Positions 62,548-64,000 of a DNA stretch of 64,000 nucleotides are shown here, piece after piece (the stretch's first letter is position 1; every line of letters begins with the position of its first letter). Origin of the DNA: Streptomyces sp. PsTaAH-137 (lineage in GTDB: Bacteria > Actinomycetota > Actinomycetes > Streptomycetales > Streptomycetaceae); the NCBI RefSeq assembly GCF_003259365.1, contig NZ_QLLY01000006.1:250851-314850 (forward strand), written 5' to 3'. The translations under genes were made by a program, and so were the position numbers. A model generated the notes under the pieces. It saw nothing but the letters and a program-made list of their open reading frames with translations, was not told the origin of the DNA and searched no databases.

Positions 62548-62577
62548 CGGAGTGTCGTACCCATGTGCGACACTCCG
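62548..62577. promoter_or_regulatory. Inverted repeat before lysE
   Basis: CGGAGTGTCG (62548-62557) and CGACACTCCG (62568-62577) are perfect 10-bp arms with a 10-base centre, ending three bases before the ATG at 62581. Likely an operator or a leader hairpin for the exporter. Confidence 0.6.
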
Positions 62578-62580
62578 GGC

Positions 62581-63237
62581 ATGCTGGGTGTCATCGATCT
62601 TCCGACCTATCTCGCGGGCCTCGTCCTCATCGTCCTCCTCCCGGGGCCGAACTCGCTGTACGTGCTCTCCGTCGCCGCCCGCCGCGGCATACGCACCGGC
62701 TACAAGGCGGCCGCCGGAGTCTGGTGCGGCGACACCGTGCTGATGACCCTGTCCGCCGCCGGTGTCGCCTCCCTGCTCCAGGCCAACGACGTGATCTTCA
62801 GCATCGTGAAGTACGCGGGCGCCGGCTATCTCACCTGGCTCGCGATCGGCATGCTGCGGGCCGCCCTGTCGATGTGGCGCACCCGCCGCGAGCGGCTCGC
62901 CGCCGAGGTGTCCGGGGAGACGCCCGCGGAGGCCCAGGAGCGTCCGTTCCGCCGTGCCTTCGTGATCAGCCTCCTCAACCCCAAGGCGATCCTGTTTTTC
63001 ATTGCCTTTTTTGTCCAGTTTGTGGACCCGTCTTATGCCTATCCGGCCGTCTCCTTCGTCGTCCTCGGCGCCTTCGCGCAGGTCGCGAGCGTGCTGTACC
63101 TCTCGGCCCTGATCTTCAGCGGCACCCGGCTCGCCGCCGCCTTCCGTCGCCGCAAGCGGCTGTCCGCCGGGGCCACCTCGGCCGCCGGGGTGCTGTTCCT
63201 CGGCTTCGCGGTGAAGCTGTCGCTGGCCAGCGTGTAA
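62581..63237 (+). CDS. LysE-family amino-acid exporter
   Basis: 218 aa with six hydrophobic helices. DLPTYLAGLVLIVLLPGPNS with GPNSLYVLSVAARRGIRTGY is the family's first motif; AFVISLLNPKAILFFIAFFV the second (LLNPK). LeuE/RhtB-type exporters move amino acids out of the cell. ATG 62581 is chosen because the frame-open GTG at 62563 would put the start inside the inverted repeat. A control by that repeat is likely. No LysG-type regulator is adjacent. Confidence 0.87.
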   Translation: MLGVIDLPTYLAGLVLIVLLPGPNSLYVLSVAARRGIRTGYKAAAGVWCGDTVLMTLSAAGVASLLQANDVIFSIVKYAGAGYLTWLAIGMLRAALSMWRTRRERLAAEVSGETPAEAQERPFRRAFVISLLNPKAILFFIAFFVQFVDPSYAYPAVSFVVLGAFAQVASVLYLSALIFSGTRLAAAFRRRKRLSAGATSAAGVLFLGFAVKLSLASV

Positions 63238-63331
63238 GCCCACGGTGAGCGTGGCTCGATCGAGTGATCCGAGGCGGATCTCCGGCGCCGCCGGTTACGC
63301 TCATGGAGTGTGACTCCCGAAGGAGGATGCC

Positions 63332-63916
63332 GTGGCTGCCGTACTGCACGAGATGACGATCGGTGAAGCTGTCGACCGTCTGTCCCAGGCACTGCCCAGG
63401 CACCGTGTGGAGGTCCTGAAGGGGAACATCGTCGTGACACCGCCGCCGGACGGGCCGCACCAGGAGACGCTGGACGAGCTTGGATACCTCTTCCGGCAGG
63501 TCGGAGGGCGAGACGCCGGGATCAAGGCGTTGGCCGGCATCGGCCTCTGGCTCGGCACCGGACCGGACGACCGTGCCGAGCCGGACTGGGCGATCGTCGA
63601 GACCGATTACAAGGACGCTCACGTCAAGCAGAACTACTACGCCGCGAACGTCTTCCGCCTCGTGCTCGAAGTAACCTCCTCCAACTGGGAGAACGACCTC
63701 ATCACGAAGGTCGAGTCCTACGCCGCTGCACGCATCCCGGTCTACGTCGTCGCCGATCGCAAGCACGACCAGGTGGTGCTGTTCAGCGAGCCACTGGGCG
63801 AGTCCTACGGCGAGCGCACGGTCTACAAACGAGGTGAGACGGTTCCCGTGCCCAAGAGCGTCGGCGTGGCCCTTGAGCTTCCCGTCGAAGTGCTCCTCGA
63901 CGGTGACGGCGACTGA
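63332..63916 (+). CDS. Uma2-family (DUF820) nuclease-like protein
   Basis: 194 aa. RVEVLKGNIVVTPPPDGPHQ, AEPDWAIVETDY and VFRLVLEVTSSNWENDLITK give the Uma2 PD-(D/E)xK pattern (Asp of PDW, Glu-Val-x-Ser and Lys in TKVESYAAARIPVYVVAD). The family is abundant in cyanobacteria and Streptomyces and its role is unclear; a nuclease fold only is certain. AAGGAGG precedes GTG 63332. It converges with the partial gene at the window's end, with two bases between stops. Confidence 0.9.
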   Translation: MAAVLHEMTIGEAVDRLSQALPRHRVEVLKGNIVVTPPPDGPHQETLDELGYLFRQVGGRDAGIKALAGIGLWLGTGPDDRAEPDWAIVETDYKDAHVKQNYYAANVFRLVLEVTSSNWENDLITKVESYAAARIPVYVVADRKHDQVVLFSEPLGESYGERTVYKRGETVPVPKSVGVALELPVEVLLDGDGD

Positions 63917-63918
63917 CC

Positions 63919-64000
63919 TCACCTCCCGGCCACGACCCCGGCCCGCGCCAGATACTCCGCCACCCCCTCCGCGCCGTCCCCGGCCCACCCCACATAGCCG
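63919..64000 (-). CDS. 3' end of an unidentified gene
   Basis: The last 26 codons of a minus-strand gene enter from the window edge, ending GYVGWAGDGAEGVAEYLARA and GVVAGR before TGA at 63921-63919. Codon third positions are G/C-rich in this frame and not in the overlapping ones. Too short to identify. Confidence 0.55.
   Translation of the reverse strand, partial: GYVGWAGDGAEGVAEYLARAGVVAGR

Overview
The window is high-GC DNA with strong G/C preference at third codon positions, GTG and TTG starts, WhiJ/DUF397-type regulator clusters, many extracytoplasmic-type regulators and secreted lipoproteins. This is a Streptomyces chromosome. The gene order (betaine genes, glyA, trpS, decaprenyl-arabinose genes, D,D-carboxypeptidase, sdhCDAB, hexosaminidase, acyl-CoA mutase) matches from memory the S. 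coelicolor SCO4828-SCO4869 neighbourhood, so most of it is conserved core, with small accessory patches at about 10.2-17.8 kb. No rRNA, tRNA, CRISPR array, prophage or complete insertion sequence was seen.

Layout. 0-2.7 kb: the tail of an unidentified gene, a tandem repeat array and a divergent MFS exporter/TetR pair. 2.8-10.2 kb: choline/betaine unit (betaine aldehyde dehydrogenase, GMC choline oxidase/dehydrogenase, proV, a double permease, proX), so uptake of a quaternary amine and oxidation of choline to betaine sit together. 10.2-13.6 kb: HTH protein, DUF397/XRE/ATPase regulatory set, DUF6879, RHH protein. 13.8-15.4 kb: stress-type cluster (Lys/Ala-rich protein, CsbD, two PRC-barrel proteins). 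15.6-17.8 kb: decayed accessory zone with a truncated merR. 17.8-20.9 kb: PEP-mutase-like enzyme and two AhpD-like proteins divergent from a MocR regulator. 22.2-28.6 kb: YgiB/YgiC-like pair, rocD, glyA under a ZTP riboswitch, trpS. 29.5-34.7 kb: dprE2, dprE1, PAP2 phosphatase, UbiA DPPR synthase, GtrA, YihY, i.e. polyprenyl-phosphoryl-arabinose synthesis and export. 34.6-41.3 kb: two D,D-carboxypeptidases, a phosphoesterase and a TetR/DCC/membrane operon with twin operators. 41.4-44.8 kb: VOC protein and a DUF4132 pair. 44.8-48.3 kb: sdhCDAB. 48.4-54.5 kb: OHCU decarboxylase-like protein, GH20, propeller amidase. 54.8-64 kb: glutamate decarboxylase, two paralogous ECF sigma/partner cassettes, L,D-transpeptidase, acyl-CoA mutase, LysE exporter, Uma2 protein.

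Two genome-wide habits stand out. A 57-bp repeat unit, arranged in inverted arrays around a centre with three stem-loops, fills most of the convergent gene junctions. About a dozen genes have a TAnnnT box 6-8 nt before the start codon and no Shine-Dalgarno sequence, which is the layout of leaderless mRNAs and helped set several starts. Strong perfect hairpins mark convergent junctions elsewhere. Gene identities rest on recognisable motifs; no database search was run.
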